Shown here in pieces: positions 17,908 to 27,455 of a stretch of DNA of 64,000 nt. Source of the stretch: Nitratireductor luteus (lineage in GTDB: Bacteria > Pseudomonadota > Alphaproteobacteria > Rhizobiales > Rhizobiaceae); NCBI RefSeq assembly GCF_026162365.1, contig NZ_JAOANW010000017.1, positions 41,532-105,531 on the forward strand, written 5' to 3'. Made by a program: the position numbers and the translations under genes. Position 1 is the stretch's first letter. The number at the start of each line of letters is the position of its first letter. Below the pieces are notes generated by a model. It saw only the letters and a list, made by a program, of their open reading frames with translations, was not told the origin of the DNA and ran no database searches.

Positions 17908-20568
17908 ATGAGTGGCGTCAACGACATCCGGTCGACATTCCTCGACTATTTCAAGAAGAACGGGCACGAGATCGTGGCTTCCGGTCCGCTCGTTCCGCGC
18001 AACGATCCCACCCTCATGTTCACCAATGCCGGCATGGTGCCGTTCAAGAACGTCTTCACCGGCATGGAAAAGCGCGATTATGTGCGCGCCACCACGGCTC
18101 AGAAATGCGTACGCGCTGGCGGCAAGCACAACGATCTCGACAATGTCGGCTACACCGCGCGCCACCACACCTTCTTCGAGATGATGGGCAATTTCTCCTT
18201 CGGCGACTATTTCAAGGACGTCGCCATAGAGCTTGCCTGGAACCTGGTGACCAAGGAATTCGGCCTCGATCCGAAGCGGCTTCTGGTCACGGTCTACCAC
18301 ACCGACGACGAGGCCGCGGGCCATTGGAAAAAGATCGCCGGGCTCTCCGACGACAAGATCATCCGTATCCCGACCAGCGATAATTTCTGGGCGATGGGCG
18401 ATACAGGCCCTTGCGGCCCGTGCTCGGAGATTTTCTACGATCATGGCGAGGGCATTCCCGGCGGCCCGCCCGGGAGTCCCGATGAGGACGGCGACCGCTT
18501 CATCGAGATATGGAACCTCGTTTTCATGCAATTCGAGCAGGTCTCCGCCGACCGGCGCGTCGACCTGCCCCGCCCCTCCATCGACACGGGCATGGGGCTG
18601 GAGCGCGTCGCGGCTGTGCTTCAGGGGGTGCACGACAATTACGAGATCGACCTTTTCCGCGCGCTGATCCGCGCCTCCGAGGAGGCGACCGGCGTCAAGG
18701 CCGAAGGCGCAAACCACGCCAGCCACAAGGTCATCGCCGATCATCTGCGGGCCACGAGCTTTCTCATCGCCGATGGCGTCCTGCCGTCGAACGAGGGGCG
18801 CGGCTATGTGCTGCGGCGCATCATGCGCCGCGCCATGCGCCATGCCCAGCTTCTGGGCGCTGCCGACCCGCTGATGTGGCGGCTTGTGCCGGCGCTGGTG
18901 CGGGAGATGGGGCAGGCCTATCCCGAGCTTGCGCGCGGAGAGGCACTGATCACCGAAACCCTGAAGCTCGAGGAGACCCGGTTCCGCAAGACACTGGCGC
19001 GCGGTCTCAACCTGCTTTCGGACGCGACCCGGGGCATGGACGAGAGCGCGGAACTGGATGGCGAGACGGCCTTCAAGCTCTACGACACCTATGGCTTTCC
19101 GCTTGATCTCACCCAGGATGCCCTGCGCCAGCGCGGCATCGCCGTCGATCTGGAAGGGTTCAAGGCCGCCATGGAGCGCCAGAAAGCCGAGGCGCGGGCC
19201 AATTGGGCCGGCTCCGGCGAGGCTGCCACGGAAGCGGTCTGGTTCCAGGTCAAGGACAAGGTCGGCGCGTCGGATTTCCTGGGCTACGAGACGGAGGAAG
19301 CTGAAGGCGTCGTCACGGCCATCGTCAAGGATGGCGCCATGGTCGACCGCGCTGAAAAAGGCGAGGCGGTTGCGGTAGTGACCAACCAGACGCCATTTTA
19401 TGGAGAATCCGGCGGGCAGGTTGGCGACACCGGGCTGATCGAGGGCGACGGCTTCCGGATCGCCGTCTCCGACACGCAGAAGAAGGGCGAGGGTCTGCTG
19501 GTGCACTACGGCACCGTGGAAGAAGGCAAGGTAAATGTGGGCGCGGAGGGCGCGCTGCACGTTGCCCATGCCCGCCGCACGCAGATCCGCGCAAACCATT
19601 CCGCCACGCACCTGGTGCACGAGGCGCTGCGCGAGGTGCTGGGCACCCATGTCGCCCAGAAGGGTTCGCTGGTGGCGCCGGACAGGCTGCGCTTCGACTT
19701 TTCCCATCCCAAGCCGATTTCCGAGGCAGAGCTGGAGCGCATCGAAGACATCGCCAACGAGATCGTGCTGCAGAATTCCCCCGTCAACACGCGCCTGCTG
19801 AGCGTGGACGATGCCATCGCAGAAGGCGCGATGGCGCTGTTCGGCGAGAAATACGGCGACGAGGTGCGTGTCGTTTCGATGGGTACCGGCATCGAGGGCG
19901 AGAAGGCCGGCAAGACCTATTCGCTGGAGCTTTGCGGCGGCACCCATGTGAAGGCGACCGGCGATATAGGCCTGGTGCGCATCGTGTCGGAAGGGGCAGT
20001 CGCCGCCGGCGTGCGCCGCATCGAAGCGCTGACGGGAGCGGCTGCCAGGCGGTATCTCGAGGAGCAGGAAAAGCGCCTCAAGAACGCGGCCGCCGTTCTC
20101 AAGGTCTCTCCCGCCGATGTCGTCCCGCGGCTGGAGGCGCTGGTCGACGAGCGCCGCAGGATGGAACGCGAGCTCTCGGATGCCCGCCGCAAGCTGGCGC
20201 TGGGCGGCGGCGGCAAGGAGGCTGAAGGCGGCGCCGAGAAGGTCGCCGGCATCAACTTTCTCGGTCGTGTCGTAAGCGATATTTCGCCCAAGGATCTCAA
20301 GCCGCTTGCCGATGAGGGCAAGCAGTCGCTCGGCTCGGGCGTGGTCGCTTTCGTCGGCACCTCTGAGGAGGGCAAGGCGAGTGTCGTGGTCGGCGTCACG
20401 CAGGATCTCACCGACCGCTTCAGCGCCGTCGACCTCGTCCGCGCGGCCTCGATCGCCATCGGCGGCAAGGGTGGCGGCGGCCGTCCCGATATGGCCCAGG
20501 CTGGAGGCCCGGATGGCGACAAGGCCGCCGCCGCGATCGAAGCGGTCAGGGCGGCGTTGGCCGGATAG
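17908..20568 (+). CDS. alaS: Alanyl-tRNA synthetase
   Basis: Charges and proofreads tRNA-Ala. At 886 residues it is full length: the class II catalytic core starts at the N-terminus (motif 2 region with [18 protein letters not shown]), followed by the tRNA-recognition domain and the editing domain with zinc ligands HSATHLVH and [13 protein letters not shown]-terminal coiled coil (about 720-765) precedes the DHHA1 domain ending [16 protein letters not shown]. The start follows AAGGG. It converges with icd across a terminator. Long antisense frames inside it are shadows. Confidence 0.98.
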   Translation: MSGVNDIRSTFLDYFKKNGHEIVASGPLVPRNDPTLMFTNAGMVPFKNVFTGMEKRDYVRATTAQKCVRAGGKHNDLDNVGYTARHHTFFEMMGNFSFGDYFKDVAIELAWNLVTKEFGLDPKRLLVTVYHTDDEAAGHWKKIAGLSDDKIIRIPTSDNFWAMGDTGPCGPCSEIFYDHGEGIPGGPPGSPDEDGDRFIEIWNLVFMQFEQVSADRRVDLPRPSIDTGMGLERVAAVLQGVHDNYEIDLFRALIRASEEATGVKAEGANHASHKVIADHLRATSFLIADGVLPSNEGRGYVLRRIMRRAMRHAQLLGAADPLMWRLVPALVREMGQAYPELARGEALITETLKLEETRFRKTLARGLNLLSDATRGMDESAELDGETAFKLYDTYGFPLDLTQDALRQRGIAVDLEGFKAAMERQKAEARANWAGSGEAATEAVWFQVKDKVGASDFLGYETEEAEGVVTAIVKDGAMVDRAEKGEAVAVVTNQTPFYGESGGQVGDTGLIEGDGFRIAVSDTQKKGEGLLVHYGTVEEGKVNVGAEGALHVAHARRTQIRANHSATHLVHEALREVLGTHVAQKGSLVAPDRLRFDFSHPKPISEAELERIEDIANEIVLQNSPVNTRLLSVDDAIAEGAMALFGEKYGDEVRVVSMGTGIEGEKAGKTYSLELCGGTHVKATGDIGLVRIVSEGAVAAGVRRIEALTGAAARRYLEEQEKRLKNAAAVLKVSPADVVPRLEALVDERRRMERELSDARRKLALGGGGKEAEGGAEKVAGINFLGRVVSDISPKDLKPLADEGKQSLGSGVVAFVGTSEEGKASVVVGVTQDLTDRFSAVDLVRAASIAIGGKGGGGRPDMAQAGGPDGDKAAAAIEAVRAALAG

Positions 20569-20605
20569 GCATTTTCGCGCAGCGGATAAGCCGCGAGGAA
20601 GTTAC

Positions 20606-20636
20606 AAAAAAGGCCGCGGAGCGATCCGCGGCCTTT
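20606..20636. terminator. Bidirectional terminator between alaS and icd
   Basis: A 9-bp stem GGCCGCGGA / TCCGCGGCC with loop GCGA, preceded by AAAAAA and followed by TTT. It lies between two convergent genes. Confidence 0.88.
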
Positions 20637-20659
20637 CGCATTCAGCGGTCGTGGCAGAT

Positions 20660-21871
20660 CTATGCCATTGCCTTCTGCAGGTTCTCGTCGATCTTGTCGA
20701 GGAACCCCGTTGTCGAGAGCCAGGGCTGGTCGGGGCCGATGAGCAACGCCAGATCCTTGGTCATGTGGCCAGATTCCACCGTGTCGACGCAGACCTTCTC
20801 CAGCGTGGCGGCGAATTTCGCGAGCTCCGCGTTGTCGTCCAGCTTGGCACGGTGCGCAAGACCCCGCGTCCAGGCGAAGATGGAGGCGATGGAGTTGGTC
20901 GAGGTTTCCTCGCCCTTCTGGTGCTGGCGGTAATGGCGGGTGACGGTGCCGTGGGCGGCCTCGGCCTCCACCGTCTTGCCGTCCGGCGTCATCAGCACCG
21001 AGGTCATGAGGCCCAGCGAGCCGAAGCCCTGCGCCACCGTGTCGGACTGCACGTCGCCATCATAGTTCTTGCAGGCCCACACATAGCCGCCCGACCATTT
21101 GAGTGCGGAGGCGACCATGTCGTCGATCAGCCGGTGCTCGTATGTGATCCTGGCTTCCTTGAACTCGGCCTCGAACTCGGCCTCGTACACTTCCTGGAAG
21201 ATATCCTTGAAGCGCCCGTCATAGGCCTTGAGGATGGTGTTCTTGGTGGACAGGTAGCACGGCACCTTGCGCATCAGCGCGTAGTTCATCGAGGCGCGCG
21301 CGAAATCGCGGATGGAATCATCGAGATTGTACATGGCCATGGCGACGCCAGAAGAGGGGGCGTCGAAAACCTCGTGCTCGATCTCCTTGCCGTCCTCGCC
21401 GACGAATTTGATCGTCAGCTTGCCCTTGCCGGGAAACTTGAAGTCCGTGGCGCGGTACTGGTCGCCGTAGGCATGGCGGCCGACGATGATGGGCTGCGTC
21501 CAGCCGGGCACCAGGCGGGGCACGTTCTTCATGATGATCGGCTCGCGGAAGATCACGCCGCCCAGGATGTTGCGGATCGTGCCGTTGGGCGAACGATACA
21601 TGCGCTTGAGGCCGAATTCCTCGACGCGCGCCTCGTCCGGCGTGATCGTGGCGCATTTCACGCCCACGCCATGTTCCTTGATCGCGTTGGCCGCATCGAC
21701 CGTGATCTGGTCGTCGGTCGCATCGCGCGCCTCGATGCCCAGGTCGTAATATTTGAGGTCGATGTCGAGATAAGGGTGGATCAGCTTCTCTTTGATGAAC
21801 TGCCAGATAATCCGCGTCATCTCGTCGCCGTCGAGTTCGACGACCGGATTGTCCACCTTGATTTTGCCCAT
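20660..21871 (-). CDS. icd: NADP-dependent isocitrate dehydrogenase, eukaryote-like type
   Basis: TCA-cycle enzyme converting isocitrate to 2-oxoglutarate with NADPH formation. The 403-residue protein belongs to the dimeric type related to mitochondrial/cytosolic IDH and common in Rhizobiales. Visible are the start [20 protein letters not shown], substrate-binding [13 protein letters not shown], the catalytic Tyr region [14 protein letters not shown], and the metal-binding and cofactor stretches [20 protein letters not shown] and [19 protein letters not shown] precedes the ATG at 21871. Confidence 0.97.
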   Translation of the reverse strand: MGKIKVDNPVVELDGDEMTRIIWQFIKEKLIHPYLDIDLKYYDLGIEARDATDDQITVDAANAIKEHGVGVKCATITPDEARVEEFGLKRMYRSPNGTIRNILGGVIFREPIIMKNVPRLVPGWTQPIIVGRHAYGDQYRATDFKFPGKGKLTIKFVGEDGKEIEHEVFDAPSSGVAMAMYNLDDSIRDFARASMNYALMRKVPCYLSTKNTILKAYDGRFKDIFQEVYEAEFEAEFKEARITYEHRLIDDMVASALKWSGGYVWACKNYDGDVQSDTVAQGFGSLGLMTSVLMTPDGKTVEAEAAHGTVTRHYRQHQKGEETSTNSIASIFAWTRGLAHRAKLDDNAELAKFAATLEKVCVDTVESGHMTKDLALLIGPDQPWLSTTGFLDKIDENLQKAMA

Positions 21872-22019
21872 GAAAATGCTCCGCGATCGAATTGTAGAGG
21901 GATTGCCTGAAAGCCCCCGGACAGGAGGTTGGCGCCCCTATAGCACCGGCGCGCAAAAGCGCAAAGCGGCGAGCACCGAAAGCGCCACCATCAACTCCGC
22001 TCACAGGAGCGTCGGCTCG

Positions 22020-22463
22020 TCATTTTGTTTTACCAGCGCCGCGAACCGCCCGAGATCGGGGCAGGGGCCGGCCGCGGCGGCTTCCGATGTGGAGCAGGCG
22101 GCGGAAGGTGGGGCATTCCATATGAGATAGCGCCGGGCAGTCTGCGACATGACGGAGCGCCTCGCGCAACTTCGTGAGTTCTCGGATGTGGCGGTCTATC
22201 TCGTCCGCACGGGCACGAAGCTCGGAGCGTGGCAAATCCGGCTGGCCATCGGCACCGAATATTCCCCGGATGTCGTCCAGCGAGAACCCGGCTGACCGGC
22301 CAAGCTGGATCAGCGAAATCTGCAAGATCGTCTGAGTATCGAACTGCCGCCGCAGCCCCTTTCGCCCGATCGACGCGATGAGCCCGATTTCCTCGTAATA
22401 GCGCAAGGTGGATGGCGACAGGCCCGTTTGCACAGCCACCTCGCCGATGTCGAGGATCTTCAT
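22020..22463 (-). CDS. MerR family transcriptional regulator
   Basis: A 147-residue regulator starting MKILDIGEVAVQTGLSPSTL; the longer frame is rejected because its first 60 residues have no family character and cross the divergent promoter. The winged helix (RYYEEIGLIASIG, RRQFDTQTILQI) is followed by a dimerisation helix. Near residue 115 it has CPALSHMEC, two Cys but not the CxxCxC...C cluster of SoxR. The divergent promoter at 22475-22505 carries a SoxR-like dyad in a 19-bp spacer, so it probably represses or activates the MFS gene next to it by DNA distortion. Confidence 0.85.
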   Translation of the reverse strand: MKILDIGEVAVQTGLSPSTLRYYEEIGLIASIGRKGLRRQFDTQTILQISLIQLGRSAGFSLDDIRGIFGADGQPDLPRSELRARADEIDRHIRELTKLREALRHVADCPALSHMECPTFRRLLHIGSRRGRPLPRSRAVRGAGKTK

Positions 22464-22474
22464 GATTTTTCCTG

Positions 22475-22505
22475 TTGACCTCAAGTTGGCTTGAGTTCGT
22501 AGCAT
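22475..22505 (+). promoter_or_regulatory. MerR-type promoter and operator of the MFS gene
   Basis: A -35 TTGACC (22475-22480) and -10 TAGCAT (22500-22505) are separated by 19 bp, the stretched spacing typical of MerR-controlled promoters. The dyad CTCAAG-TTGG-CTTGAG (22480-22495) lies inside the spacer and resembles the SoxR box. The leader to the chosen MFS start is about 30 nt. Confidence 0.8.
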
Positions 22506-22542
22506 GCGCGTCCTGCTCGAAATCTGCAAGAGGAACGAAGCT

Positions 22543-23739
22543 ATGTCGTCCGAAATGATCGTGGATCGTGGTGCCGTGTTGAGCGACCCGCGAGCACTCG
22601 CCCTGTTGTTCGCCGCCTCGCTCACCACTATGGCCAACGCCACGATCAGCCCTGCGCTGGGCGGGCTTTCTGAGTTGTTCGCCGATCACCCCAATGCGCG
22701 ATTTCTGACGACACTGCTGGTTCCGGCCCCTTCTCTCACCGTCATCTTCTGCGCCCCGCTCGCCGGGTTGGCGGTGGATTGTTTCGGCCGACGCTGGCTC
22801 CTGTTGATCGGCATCCTGTTGTTCGCGATCACGGGAAGCGCCGGCCTCTACCTTGCCGATCTGACGTCCATCCTGGTGAGCAGGCTCGCCCTTGGCCTCG
22901 CGGTAGCGATGATCATGACGGCGCAAACCGCGCTGATTGGGGACTACTACGAGGGCAGCGCTCTGAAACGCCTTGCGGGTCTGCAGGTCTCGGCGCGAAA
23001 CTTTGGCGGGTTCACTTTCATCACGCTCGCCGGCTGGCTTGCCGCGACCTCGCCGCGTTTGCCCTTCGCGGTCTATGCCCTGCCTATTCTGCTTTTGCCG
23101 CTGGTTTGGAGAACGGTCGCAGAGCCGGCCATTCGGCGCGGCCGCGCTGCGCCGTCGGGTCAATCCCTCGCATCTCTTGGCGAGAAGTGGATTGGGCCGA
23201 TAATGAGACTGGCAGCACTCCAGATGGCGACGACGGCGCTCTTTTTCATCATGCCGACGCAGCTTCCCTTCCTTCTGGATGCACGCGGCTACGACAGCGC
23301 ATCCGGGACGGGCATCGTTCTTGGTGCGCTCACACTGGCGGGCGGACTGGCCGCGCTAACCTATAGCCGGGTAAGCGGCCGGATCGGCGCGATCGGCGCT
23401 TTTGCGGCCGGATATCTGCTAATGGCACTTGGTTTCGCGGGCCTTGCTTCAAGCGCACAGTTCGGGGCAATGCTTGCCGGCGCGATTGCCATCGGGTTGG
23501 GCTTTGCTCTCGTGATGCCGAATTTTGTCACGCTGGCTCTCACGATTGCCCCCGCTGAGCGCCGCGGCGTGGCCGGTGGTATTCTCACGACATCCGTTTT
23601 CGTCGGCCAGATCGTCTCGCCATTTGCCACAACGCCGATGATCCATACGGTCGGATATGCCTGGACATACGCGGCCGCGGCAGGTCTCGTACTTTGTCTG
23701 GCTATGGCGAGCGGTGCGATCGCGCTGCTGCGGCGTTAG
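22543..23739 (+). CDS. MFS efflux-type transporter
   Basis: A 398-residue, 12-segment major facilitator. The loop 2-3 region reads GLAVDCFGRRWLLLIGI and motif C-like glycines occur in the following segments. The first ATG of the frame (22504) falls within the -10 element, so the start is placed at 22543, behind GAGGAA. Its pairing with a divergent MerR regulator suggests inducible export of a toxic compound, but the substrate cannot be read. There is no apparent operon partner downstream. Confidence 0.85.
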   Translation: MSSEMIVDRGAVLSDPRALALLFAASLTTMANATISPALGGLSELFADHPNARFLTTLLVPAPSLTVIFCAPLAGLAVDCFGRRWLLLIGILLFAITGSAGLYLADLTSILVSRLALGLAVAMIMTAQTALIGDYYEGSALKRLAGLQVSARNFGGFTFITLAGWLAATSPRLPFAVYALPILLLPLVWRTVAEPAIRRGRAAPSGQSLASLGEKWIGPIMRLAALQMATTALFFIMPTQLPFLLDARGYDSASGTGIVLGALTLAGGLAALTYSRVSGRIGAIGAFAAGYLLMALGFAGLASSAQFGAMLAGAIAIGLGFALVMPNFVTLALTIAPAERRGVAGGILTTSVFVGQIVSPFATTPMIHTVGYAWTYAAAAGLVLCLAMASGAIALLRR

Positions 23740-23797
23740 CAGAGCAGGCCAGGAAAAGTGGAAACCGGTTCTCGGTCGGGAATTGCGTGGAAATTGA

Positions 23798-23846
23798 CTG
23801 TTAGATCATTTCATCGTTTCCGTGAAACGATGAAATGATCTAACAG
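23798..23846. repeat. Perfect 23-bp inverted repeat in the trmJ leader
   Basis: Two perfect 23-bp arms (23798-23820 and 23824-23846) flank the trinucleotide CGT. The arm begins CTGTTAGATCATTTCATCG and ends TTTC. It stops 7 bp before the trmJ ATG, so it covers where a ribosome-binding site would be. From memory, palindromes of this type are frequent in Mesorhizobium-like genomes. Confidence 0.9.
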
Positions 23847-23853
23847 CGTTTTC

Positions 23854-24666
23854 ATGGCAGGAACGGACAAAAAGCGCGAGTTGCTCGCCGAAGGACCCGC
23901 AATCGTTCTCGTCGAGCCCCAACTCGGCGAAAACATCGGCATGGTGGCCCGCGCCATGGCCAATTTCGGCCTCGGCGAACTGCGGCTGGTGAATCCGCGC
24001 GACGGCTGGCCCAATGAGAAGGCCCGCGCCGCCGCCAGCCGCGCCGACCACATAATAGACGGCGTCGCGGTCTTTGAAAATCTGGGCGAGGCGGTCGCCG
24101 ACCTTAATTTCGTCTATGCCACGACGGCCCGTCCGCGCGACAATTTCAAGCCGGTGCGCGGCCCGCAGGAGGCGGCCGGCGAACTTCACCGCCGTTTCGC
24201 GGCAGGCCAGAAGACCGGCATCCTGTTCGGTCGCGAACGCTGGGGTCTCACAAACGAGGAAGTGGCGATGGCCGACGAGATCGTCACCTTTCCCGTCAAC
24301 CCGGCCTTTGCCTCCCTCAACATCGCTCAGGCCGTGCTCCTGATGTCCTACGAGTGGATGCAGCAGGCGGGTGCGGGCAGGGCGGTCGCGCCCGAGGGGC
24401 CGGACCTGACGCCGGCCAGCCGCGAACACATCAACAGCCTGATGGATTATCTGGACCGGGTGCTGGGCGAACGCGGCTATTTCCGCCCCGACGATAAGAA
24501 GCCGAAGATGATGGACAATCTGCGCGCCGTCTTCACCCGTCCAGGCTTCACCGTTGCGGAACTGGCGGTCCTGCGCGGGGTGCTCATATCGCTGGAGAAA
24601 TTCTCGCCGAAAAACCCCCGCGGGGCCGGCGCGCCGGAAGCCCGGGGCGGGGACCGTCCGGAATGA
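23854..24666 (+). CDS. trmJ: tRNA (cytidine/uridine-2'-O-)-methyltransferase TrmJ
   Basis: A SpoU/SPOUT-class methyltransferase that modifies position 32 of tRNAs. The 270-residue protein has the three SPOUT motifs: [14 protein letters not shown] (motif 1), [17 protein letters not shown] (motif 2) and [16 protein letters not shown] (motif 3, knot). A C-terminal helical extension ends in a basic/Pro-rich tail. The leader is occupied by a large palindrome and no good Shine-Dalgarno is seen. The stop overlaps the murI start by 4 bp (ATGA). Confidence 0.92.
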   Translation: MAGTDKKRELLAEGPAIVLVEPQLGENIGMVARAMANFGLGELRLVNPRDGWPNEKARAAASRADHIIDGVAVFENLGEAVADLNFVYATTARPRDNFKPVRGPQEAAGELHRRFAAGQKTGILFGRERWGLTNEEVAMADEIVTFPVNPAFASLNIAQAVLLMSYEWMQQAGAGRAVAPEGPDLTPASREHINSLMDYLDRVLGERGYFRPDDKKPKMMDNLRAVFTRPGFTVAELAVLRGVLISLEKFSPKNPRGAGAPEARGGDRPE

Positions 24667-25484
24667 AAACACAGGGCGGCATCCTCTTCTTCGATTCCGG
24701 CATAGGCGGCCTTTCGGTAGTGAAGGAGGCGCGCATCCTTCTTCCCGATCATGACTATATCTATGTCGCCGACGATGCGGCCTTCCCCTATGGAGCGTGG
24801 GAGGAGGACGCCCTGCGCGCGCGCCTGGTGGATCTTTTCGGCGGCCTTTTGGCCCGCTTCGCCCCGTCCCTTGTGGTGATCGCCTGCAACACCGCTTCGA
24901 CGCTGGCCATAGCCGACCTGCGCAAGGCCTTTCCCGGCCAGCCCTTCGTCGGCACGGTGCCCGCCATCAAGCCGGCGGCTGAGCGGACCCGCTCCGGCCT
25001 GGTTTCGGTGTTGGCGACGCCAGGCACCGTCCGGCGGCAATATACGCGCGATCTCATCCGCGACTACGCCGGCAAGTGCCACGTGCGCCTCGTCGGCAGC
25101 GAGAACCTGGCGCGGCTGGCCGAGCAATATATGCGCGAGGGTCACGTCGACGAGGCAGCCGTCCGGGCCGAGATCGAGCCCTGCTTCGTCGAGCAGGATG
25201 GCCGGCGCACCGACATCGTGGTGCTTGCCTGCACTCATTATCCCTTTCTCGTCAATCGTATGCGCAAAATGGCACCCTGGCCGGTCGACTGGATCGACAC
25301 TTCCGAAGCCATCGCCCGCCGCGCCCTGGCCCTTGCGGTGGAATTGCCGCCGAGCGGGCGGGCTTCCGGCCGCGACTTCGCGCATTTCACATCCGGCGCG
25401 CCAGCCGAGGCGTTACGCCGGTTTGCCAAAGGCTTCGGATTCGCGGCCGGTCAGAGCATTTTGCAGTCAGGTGGAATCACCTGA
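24663..25484 (+). CDS. murI: Glutamate racemase
   Basis: Makes D-glutamate for peptidoglycan. The 273-residue protein has [15 protein letters not shown], the first catalytic Cys in [12 protein letters not shown] and the second in [11 protein letters not shown]. It is translationally coupled to trmJ. The last ten or so codons, including the stop, fall inside a repeat element (25455 onwards) whose 16-bp palindrome covers the stop codon, so the C-terminus (ILQSGGIT) is repeat-derived. The catalytic fold is complete before that point. Confidence 0.95.
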   Translation: MKTQGGILFFDSGIGGLSVVKEARILLPDHDYIYVADDAAFPYGAWEEDALRARLVDLFGGLLARFAPSLVVIACNTASTLAIADLRKAFPGQPFVGTVPAIKPAAERTRSGLVSVLATPGTVRRQYTRDLIRDYAGKCHVRLVGSENLARLAEQYMREGHVDEAAVRAEIEPCFVEQDGRRTDIVVLACTHYPFLVNRMRKMAPWPVDWIDTSEAIARRALALAVELPPSGRASGRDFAHFTSGAPAEALRRFAKGFGFAAGQSILQSGGIT

Positions 25485-25552
25485 CGTTGCACAAATGCAG
25501 TGAAAACAAGTAGCTAGAGCAGAACAACGTTTCAGTGAATGATCTGCTCTAG
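25455..25552 (+). repeat. Composite palindromic repeat overlapping the murI 3' end
   Basis: Begins AGCATTTTGCAGTCAGG; CAGGTGGAATCACCTG (25468-25483) forms a hairpin over the murI stop. A second hairpin with arms CTAGAGCAGA (25514-25523) and TCTGCTCTAG (25543-25552) follows. The first part recurs inverted at 6208-6236, and the second resembles a degenerate form of the palindrome at 23798. It sits between the convergent murI and LysR genes and may act as a terminator or mRNA 3' end. Confidence 0.7.
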
Positions 25553-25560
25553 AAACGTCG

Positions 25561-26469
25561 CTACCTGCTCACCGACCGCACGTCTTCGGCGACGGCCTTC
25601 AGTATCCAGTCCCGGAATGCCTTGACCTTGGGCGCGTTGGCGCGTCCTTCGGGATAGACCAGCCAGTATCCCGACCCGTCGGAGCACAGGCGCGGAAACG
25701 GCTGGATCAAAAGCCTGTTTTCAAGCTCGACGCGGTAAAGGGCGGGCGTAAGAATGGCCACGCCCCGACCGGCGATTGCCGCCCGCGCCACCATCGACTG
25801 TGCACCCAGTTTCGCGCTCGGCTCGTGCTTTCGTGCGTCGAATGCAACGCCATGCGCCTTGAACCAGATACTCCACCAATCGTCGCCGGAGTCGAGGATC
25901 GTGAGGCGCAGCAGGTCTTCCGGGCTGGTGGGCATTCCCGCCGATTCGGCCAGTCGGGGGCTCAGCATGGGTGAGAAATCGGCCATCATCAGCAGGTGGC
26001 GCGACAGCCCCGGCCAAGGCCCAACGCCGCCCCGAATGGCCACGTCCACGTCTTCCGCCTCGAAGGCCGCGAGCCGCTGCGAGGATTCCATTCGCACGGT
26101 CAGGGCCGGGTAGAGCGCCTGGAACTTGTCGAGATTCTCCACCAGCCAGTTGGCCGCGAATGTCTGCGCGGTGCTGATGTTGAGGCTGCCTTCCATCGTG
26201 CCGCGCGCATCGGCATAGGCGGCGGCAAGGCGCTCGAAGGCGTCGCTGACGGCAGGCGCGAGCCGCTGCCCCGTTTCTGTCAGCGTCACCTGTCGGGGAC
26301 GGCGGACGAACAGCGGGGTGCCGACCCGGTCCTCCAGCACCTTGATCTGGTAGCTGACGGCGGCCTGCGTCATGCCGAGCTCTTCCCCGGCCTTGGTGAA
26401 ATTGCCATGGCGCGCAGCCGCCTCGAACACTCTCACGGCCGTCAGCGGGGGCAGGGGAAGGATCGACAT
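25561..26469 (-). CDS. LysR family transcriptional regulator (GcvA-like)
   Basis: A 302-residue regulator. The N-terminal helix-turn-helix reads LPPLTAVRVFEAAARHGNFT and AGEELGMTQAAVSYQIKVLE, the GcvA-type signature, followed by a substrate-binding domain of periplasmic type II fold (about residues 95-295). The ATG at 26469 has AAGGAGC 9 bases upstream; a start nine codons earlier is possible. It is divergent from a small DUF1127 gene, its most likely direct target. Confidence 0.9.
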   Translation of the reverse strand: MSILPLPPLTAVRVFEAAARHGNFTKAGEELGMTQAAVSYQIKVLEDRVGTPLFVRRPRQVTLTETGQRLAPAVSDAFERLAAAYADARGTMEGSLNISTAQTFAANWLVENLDKFQALYPALTVRMESSQRLAAFEAEDVDVAIRGGVGPWPGLSRHLLMMADFSPMLSPRLAESAGMPTSPEDLLRLTILDSGDDWWSIWFKAHGVAFDARKHEPSAKLGAQSMVARAAIAGRGVAILTPALYRVELENRLLIQPFPRLCSDGSGYWLVYPEGRANAPKVKAFRDWILKAVAEDVRSVSR

Positions 26470-26501
26470 GGATAAAAGCTCCTTATGCCAGCCCACCCAT
26501 A

Positions 26502-26553
26502 ATCGATTGGAAATGAGCCGGCAAGCGAGCGACTATGCCCGAGAACAATCGAT
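26502..26553. promoter_or_regulatory. Candidate LysR-type binding region
   Basis: Inverted 8-mers ATCGATTG (26502-26509) and CAATCGAT (26546-26553) flank 36 bp between the divergent LysR and DUF1127 genes. The spacing fits recognition and activation half-sites of a LysR tetramer; assignment is inferred. Confidence 0.45.
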
Positions 26554-26577
26554 GCGTCCCTGGATGGAGTAGATCAG

Positions 26578-26769
26578 ATGAACGAGTGCATATCCCGGCG
26601 CGAAAGCGACACTTCCCGCCTTTGGCACTTCCTGCGCCTCCTGAAGATGCCAAGGCTCAGGCGTCGAAAGACACGCATACTGGACCCGCGCGACCTGCCG
26701 CCCCACCTGCTGCGCGACATAGGCTTTTGTGATGCGAAGCCCTCGAAGTCGATTAAGTGGTATCGGTGA
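26578..26769 (+). CDS. DUF1127 small protein
   Basis: A 63-residue basic protein with an Arg-rich middle (PRLRRRKTRILDPRD) and the DUF1127 core LPPHLLRDIGF near the C-terminus. GGAG lies 8 bases before the ATG. DUF1127 proteins of Rhizobiales and Rhodobacterales have been linked to RNA binding and to stress and phosphate responses. The gene is divergent from LysR; a second DUF1127 gene at 36714 is divergent from a MocR regulator. Confidence 0.8.
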   Translation: MNECISRRESDTSRLWHFLRLLKMPRLRRRKTRILDPRDLPPHLLRDIGFCDAKPSKSIKWYR

Positions 26770-26814
26770 CGACGGGTCTGGCGTGTCTCATCTCGGCTCT
26801 TGGTTTGCTCTGAG

Positions 26815-27378
26815 CTAGATAGCACTGAGGGTCCTGCTGATCTGAGAAACAGTGGCGACCTTTGCGATTTTCCCATTCATGTAGTCCAGGGAGACGCGCT
26901 CATGCTCCTCGTCATAGGAGCCGATGCATTCCGCCGCCAAGATGACCCGGAAGTCCCGCTGATAGGCGTCGATCGCGGTCGTGCGGATGCAGGCATGCGT
27001 GTTGACGCCGCACAGAACCAGTTCACCGACACCAAATTCCATGAGCATCTGGTCAAGCTCCGTCTTGAAGAAGGCGCTGTAGCGCTTCTTGACAATGGTT
27101 GGATCCACCGAATGCCAATCAAGCCCAGAGTGAAGCTGGGCACCTGGCGTGCCCTCAATCGCGATTGCGATGCGCTTATCACGCATCTCTAGAAATGCGT
27201 CGCTGAGATCACGGCGGAATTCCTGCCGCACCCAGATTACCGGAAGATGTAATCTTCTGAAGGCGCTGATTAAGCTATTGGTATTTTGGACCAGTCGGCG
27301 CACTTGGTCTGCATCCCGGTCGTCGAGATAGTCGTTGAGCAGGTCAATGATGATGAGACAGTATTTGGTCACTACCAT
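26815..27378 (-). CDS. Isochorismatase-family cysteine hydrolase
   Basis: A 187-residue hydrolase with the family triad: Asp in CLIIIDLLNDYLDD, Lys in IVKKRYSAFFKTEL and the nucleophilic Cys in CGVNTHACIRTTAIDAY. The usual cis-peptide precedes the Cys region (GELVLCGVNTH). Substrates in this family range from isochorismate to nicotinamide and carbamoyl compounds, and none can be chosen here. The start at 27378 is the last ATG before the conserved domain; no convincing Shine-Dalgarno is seen, and an in-frame start 32 codons upstream cannot be excluded. GC content looks slightly lower than in flanking genes, possibly indicating acquisition. Confidence 0.85.
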   Translation of the reverse strand: MVVTKYCLIIIDLLNDYLDDRDADQVRRLVQNTNSLISAFRRLHLPVIWVRQEFRRDLSDAFLEMRDKRIAIAIEGTPGAQLHSGLDWHSVDPTIVKKRYSAFFKTELDQMLMEFGVGELVLCGVNTHACIRTTAIDAYQRDFRVILAAECIGSYDEEHERVSLDYMNGKIAKVATVSQISRTLSAI

Positions 27379-27455
27379 GATATACAGAATACTGATCGCG
27401 GCTTTGTGACACTGGGCGAACCAAAGACCTGCACACCGCGAATCCATCGCCCGCG

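Noticed and set aside
17536..19947. 803-codon open frame on the minus strand
   Set aside because: Antisense to recA 3' end and alaS, both clear genes; it is a high-GC shadow frame with no recognisable domain.
20306..21910. 534-codon open frame on the plus strand
   Set aside because: Runs antisense through icd and out of frame through the alaS end; no family features.
22020..22463. Identification of the MerR protein as SoxR
   Set aside because: The operator is SoxR-like, but the protein lacks the CxxCxC...C cluster motif.
22504..22542. Longer start of the MFS gene
   Set aside because: This ATG overlaps the -10 element of the MerR-type promoter, so it cannot be in the mRNA.
26815..27378. Naming the isochorismatase-family gene as nicotinamidase or entB
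   Set aside because: Only the generic Asp-Lys-Cys triad is visible; no metal-site motif or siderophore genes support a specific substrate.
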